Made by a program: the position numbers and the translations under genes. Shown here piece by piece: positions 61,374 to 64,000 of a stretch of DNA of 64,000 bases. Each line of letters starts with the position of its first letter. Within the stretch, counting starts at the first letter, position 1. The DNA lies in contig NZ_JAUSUZ010000001.1 in the NCBI RefSeq assembly GCF_030813715.1, forward strand, positions 4,464,001 through 4,528,000. Direction: 5' to 3'. Source of the DNA: Catenuloplanes indicus (GTDB taxonomy: Bacteria; Actinomycetota; Actinomycetes; Mycobacteriales; Micromonosporaceae). The notes beneath the pieces were generated by a model, which worked only from the letters and a program-made list of their open reading frames with translations, did no database searches and had not been told where the DNA came from.

Positions 61374-62654
61374 TCAAACGGCCGGGGCGACCCGCGTCAT
61401 CGCATTGATGACCCTGTCCATGGCGTCGCCGCCGCGCGGATCGGTCAGGTTGGCCAGCAGCTTCAGCACGAACCGCATGAGCAGCGGCTGGGGCATGCCG
61501 TACCGGGTCGCCATCTTCATGATCTCGGGCCGGCCGATCAGCTTCACGAAGACGCCGCCGAGCCGGTAGTAGCCGCCGTAGCGCAGCTTCAGCTCCGCCG
61601 GGTAGGCGTGCAGCGCGCGCTCCCGCTCGGCGCCCTCCGCGCGCGCCAGCGCCTGCGTGATGATCTCCGCGGCCAGCTCGCCGGACTCCATCGCGTACGC
61701 GATGCCCTCGCCGTTGAACGGGTTCACCATGCCGCCCGAATCACCGACCAGCAGCATGCCGCGGGAGTAGTGCGGCGTGCGGTTGAAGCCCATCGGCAGC
61801 GCTGCGCCGAGGATCGGGCCGTCCGCGTTCTCCTCGTCCGCGGTGCCCCACTCGGCCGGCGTGGTGGCCAGCCAGTCCAGCAGCATGTGCCGGTAGTTGG
61901 TCTTGCCGTAGCCGGTGGAGGAGTTGAGCACGCCGAGGCCCACGTTGACCCGGCCGTCACCCATGCCGAAGATCCATCCGTACCCGGGCAGCAGCTTGTC
62001 CGGATTTTCCCGGGAACGAAGCTCCAGCCAGGACTCCAGGTAGTCGTCGTCGTGCTTGACCGGCGAGTTGTAGTAGCGCCGGACCGCGACACCCATCGGC
62101 CGGTCGTCGCGCTTGCGGATGTTCAGCGCGAGCGGGAATCGGCCGGAGACACCGTCCGCCGCGACCACCAGCGGCGCGCGGAACTCGACCGGCTCCTTGC
62201 CAGGCCCGGACTCGGCCGTCACGCCGATGATCCGGCCGTCCTCGGCGAACACCGGCCCGGTCACGTTCGTGCTGGTCCGCACGATGGCACCGGCCTCGGC
62301 CGCGCGCTTGGCGAGCATCTGGTCGAAGTCGAGCCGGGTGCGGGTCAGACCGTAGTTCGGAAAGCTGGCCAGCTCCGGCCAGTCCAGCTCCAGGCGGACG
62401 CCGCCGCCGATCACCCGCAGGCCCTTGTTGCGCAGCCAGCCGGCCTCTTCGGAGGTGTCGACGCCCATCTTGATCAGCTGCTTGGTCGCGCGCGGCGTGA
62501 GCCCGTCGCCGCAGACCTTCTCCCGAGGGAACTCGGTCTTCTCGAGCAGTAGAACCCGAACACCGTGCTGGGCAAGGTGATATGAGGTCGCGGAGCCACC
62601 CGGGCCCGCGCCCACGACGATCACGTCGGCCTGTTCGGCCACAACCTGGGTCAC
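61374..62654 (-). CDS. menJ: Geranylgeranyl reductase family flavoprotein (MenJ-like)
   Basis: A 426-residue FAD-dependent reductase. The dinucleotide fold starts with VIVVGAGPGGSATSYHLAQHG, followed by EKVCGDGLTPRATKQL, VVAADGVSGRFPLAL and the second FAD motif GMLLVGDSGGMVNPFNGEGIAYAMESG. The family saturates isoprenoid double bonds. In mycobacteria MenJ (Rv0561c) reduces one isoprene unit of menaquinone; the gene lies between nuo and menG here, so the same substrate is likely. GTG at 62654 has AGGAGG seven bases upstream; ATG at 62660 is too close to it. Downstream, nuoA starts 111 bases later on the same strand. Confidence 0.88.
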   Translation of the reverse strand: MTQVVAEQADVIVVGAGPGGSATSYHLAQHGVRVLLLEKTEFPREKVCGDGLTPRATKQLIKMGVDTSEEAGWLRNKGLRVIGGGVRLELDWPELASFPNYGLTRTRLDFDQMLAKRAAEAGAIVRTSTNVTGPVFAEDGRIIGVTAESGPGKEPVEFRAPLVVAADGVSGRFPLALNIRKRDDRPMGVAVRRYYNSPVKHDDDYLESWLELRSRENPDKLLPGYGWIFGMGDGRVNVGLGVLNSSTGYGKTNYRHMLLDWLATTPAEWGTADEENADGPILGAALPMGFNRTPHYSRGMLLVGDSGGMVNPFNGEGIAYAMESGELAAEIITQALARAEGAERERALHAYPAELKLRYGGYYRLGGVFVKLIGRPEIMKMATRYGMPQPLLMRFVLKLLANLTDPRGGDAMDRVINAMTRVAPAV

Positions 62655-62673
62655 GGCCATACCTCCTCGCATG

Positions 62674-62697
62674 TGCTAGTGAAAGACTTCACAAGCA
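62674..62697. promoter_or_regulatory. Inverted repeat upstream of menJ, candidate operator
   Basis: TGCT-a-GTGAA (62674-62683) and TTCAC-a-AGCA (62688-62697) form an inverted repeat around AGAC, nine of ten positions paired. It lies 20 bases upstream of the GTG and could be a repressor site or a stem in the 5' leader. No known motif was matched. Confidence 0.5.
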
Positions 62698-63668
62698 TGT
62701 GCGAGGGCAGTGTATGCCTACGGCTGATCTTTGTGTGGCTTAGGCCACCCTTATTGTTTCCAACCCGTTAAAGAGATTTAGATAGATCACCCTTACGGGT
62801 GACAAAATCGGCCAATCCGGCCGCAGTGCGTCCGGTTTAGACCAATTAGCGAGGCCTCGGCCACTCTCCGGCTCTTCCCGCGAATATTCCGCCATCCATC
62901 CGACAGACCAACTTCAAGATCGTCGAGCGGTACGGCCGACAACCGACCCGCCGCGCCCGGCGTCCCGCCCTCGTGCCGCCCCGACCGGGGCGAGTCACCA
63001 CCGACCGGGCTCGGCAGGGCCGATGTCCGAACGCGGCAACCACCGCCCGCGAAGACGAGCGCGCCAGGCCGCTGATCGCCACGCCGGGCGTCCGATCCGC
63101 GGCCACCCGCCGCCTGCCAGGCTCGGCCATGGCGACATCCCGTCCCCGCCGCACCGCCGCCGAATTCGGCCACACCGGCGCCGAGCCCGCAGGATCCGGC
63201 CACACCGGCATCCGAGCCCGCAGGACCCGGCCACACCGGCATCCGAGCCCGCAGGACCCGGCCACACCGGCATTCGACCCCGCGGCACATCGCCGCTGGG
63301 ATCCGGGCTTGCCCGCGGCGATACCAGCGCGACCAGAGGCGTGCTCGGAAGCCGGCCCGCGACGCATCCACATTTCGCTGACGCCATGGAATCCCGCCTT
63401 CGACCGCGTTGAGCACGCGAACGCACACAGGCCAGCGATTCGGCCGACCGCGGAGGAGACTATGTCCGGAAATATCCAGTCCCGACGTCCTCCCTGTGTC
63501 GTGGGGCCGCTTCGGGAGCGAGGCGGATGGGATCAGATCGGCGGGTACGGCAGCGGGAACAGCGACGCGGGCGTCATGTTCTCCCGCTCGCCGAGGCCAC
63601 GCGGGATGCGGGGGCGGAACCGGCGCCGGGCGGGCGGTACCGCGCCGGGAGCGGCAGCATCCGCCCGC
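62698..63668. other. Gene-free stretch between menJ and menG
   Basis: Nearly 1 kb without a supportable gene. The first 150 bases are markedly AT-richer than the window. They hold two small hairpins: GTGGC-TTAG-GCCAC (62735-62748) followed by a T-rich run on the plus strand, and TCACCC-TTAC-GGGTGA (62787-62802) followed by CAAAAT. Then comes GC-rich sequence with a 31-bp tandem repeat. Open frames here look like shadows; a small RNA is possible. Confidence 0.5.
63168..63280. repeat. 31-bp tandem repeat, about 3.7 copies
   Basis: Units start at 63168 (30 bases), 63198, 63229 and 63260 (partial), each beginning GGCCACACCGGC and ending GCAGGACCC or close to it. The 31-base period breaks every reading frame, arguing against a coding role. 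Confidence 0.85.
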
Positions 63669-64000
63669 TCAGGGCTTGACGGCACGGTGCAGCGCGACGA
63701 CGCCGCCGGTGAGGTTGCGCCAGGCCACCCTCGACCAGCCGGCCCGGCCGATCCGGTCGGCGAGCGCGGCCTGGTCCGGCCAGGCGCGGATCGACTCGGC
63801 GAGGTAGACGTACGCCTCCGGGTTGCTGGAGACAGCGCGGGCCACCGTCGGCAGGGAGCGCATCAGGTACTGCATGTAGACGCTCCGGAACGGGCCGTTG
63901 ACCGGGTGGCTGAACTCGCAGACCACCAGGCGGCCGCCGGGGCGCACCACGCGGGCCAGCTCGGCCAGCGCGCGGTCCACGTCGACCACGTTGCGCAGCG
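63669..64000 (-). CDS. menG: Demethylmenaquinone methyltransferase, C-terminal part (runs off the window)
   Basis: The last 110 residues of a class I SAM methyltransferase of the UbiE/MenG family; the start lies beyond 64000. [23 protein letters not shown] is motif III, and [36 protein letters not shown] with [17 protein letters not shown] is the characteristic ending. It methylates demethylmenaquinone to menaquinone, the electron acceptor of the adjacent NDH-1. An internal ATG at 63989 is not the true start. Confidence 0.92.
   Translation of the reverse strand, partial: LRNVVDVDRALAELARVVRPGGRLVVCEFSHPVNGPFRSVYMQYLMRSLPTVARAVSSNPEAYVYLAESIRAWPDQAALADRIGRAGWSRVAWRNLTGGVVALHRAVKP

Noticed and set aside
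62793-63428. Minus-strand open frames of 140-211 residues between menJ and menG
   Set aside because: They cross the 31-bp tandem array, whose period breaks frame between copies, and have Arg/Gly/Cys-rich shadow composition and no ribosome site.

Overview
The window is a GC-rich (roughly 70% or more) chromosomal segment of an actinobacterium. Gene content and order point to the Micromonosporaceae (Actinoplanes/Catenuloplanes-like): a bldG/anti-sigma pair, an actinobacterial Tad locus beside a DECH helicase, type VII secretion genes, class I lysyl-tRNA synthetase and a complete 14-gene NADH dehydrogenase operon. From memory, the order topA - hppA - bldG - helicase - tad - HAD hydrolase - acs - ephE-like hydrolase matches the Streptomyces coelicolor SCO3543-SCO3563 and Mycobacterium tuberculosis Rv3646c-Rv3670 neighbourhoods, so most of the left half is an ancestral core block. 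No rRNA, tRNA, CRISPR array, phage or insertion sequence was recognised. Genus assignment is inference.

Region 1 (1-9.2 kb): a TetR regulator divergent from an FAD-linked sugar-lactone oxidase; DNA topoisomerase I with a Lys-rich tail; a conserved unknown protein and a lipoprotein downstream of the proton pyrophosphatase hppA. Region 2 (9.7-13.7 kb): BldG anti-anti-sigma factor and its HATPase partner, divergent from a DECH-box helicase that carries a low-complexity insert. Region 3 (13.6-20.7 kb): a minus-strand Tad pilus/secretion operon (CpaE-like, TadA, TadB, an unrecognised decapeptide-repeat protein, TadC with a hexapeptide-repeat linker, DUF4244 pilin-like, two TadE-like). Nearly all its junctions are 4-base ATGA/GTGA overlaps.

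Region 4 (20.8-27.2 kb): STAS protein, HAD-IB hydrolase, PH-domain membrane protein, a Fic-fold protein that has lost its catalytic residues, acetyl-CoA synthetase, and an alpha/beta hydrolase lacking its nucleophile. Region 5 (27.2-34.9 kb): a small protein plus a 1190-residue SseB-domain protein with a long repeat linker, then a partial type VII secretion set (mycosin, two WXG100-like proteins, EccB) without EccC/D/E. Region 6 (35-42.3 kb): membrane proteins, RarD, a 172-bp inverted-repeat element, an ECF sigma/zinc anti-sigma pair with an apparent autoregulated promoter, a Tat-exported PhoX phosphatase with a PHO-box-like site, and an IclR/MFS divergent pair.

Region 7 (42.3-64 kb): class I LysRS, then the respiratory block read right to left: menG (partial), a 1-kb gene-free stretch with repeats, menJ-like reductase, nuoA-N and a polyprenyl diphosphate synthase. 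Together these make, modify and reduce menaquinone. Start codons were chosen mainly from Shine-Dalgarno placement and stop/start overlaps. Several differ from the longest open frame and are explained per entry.
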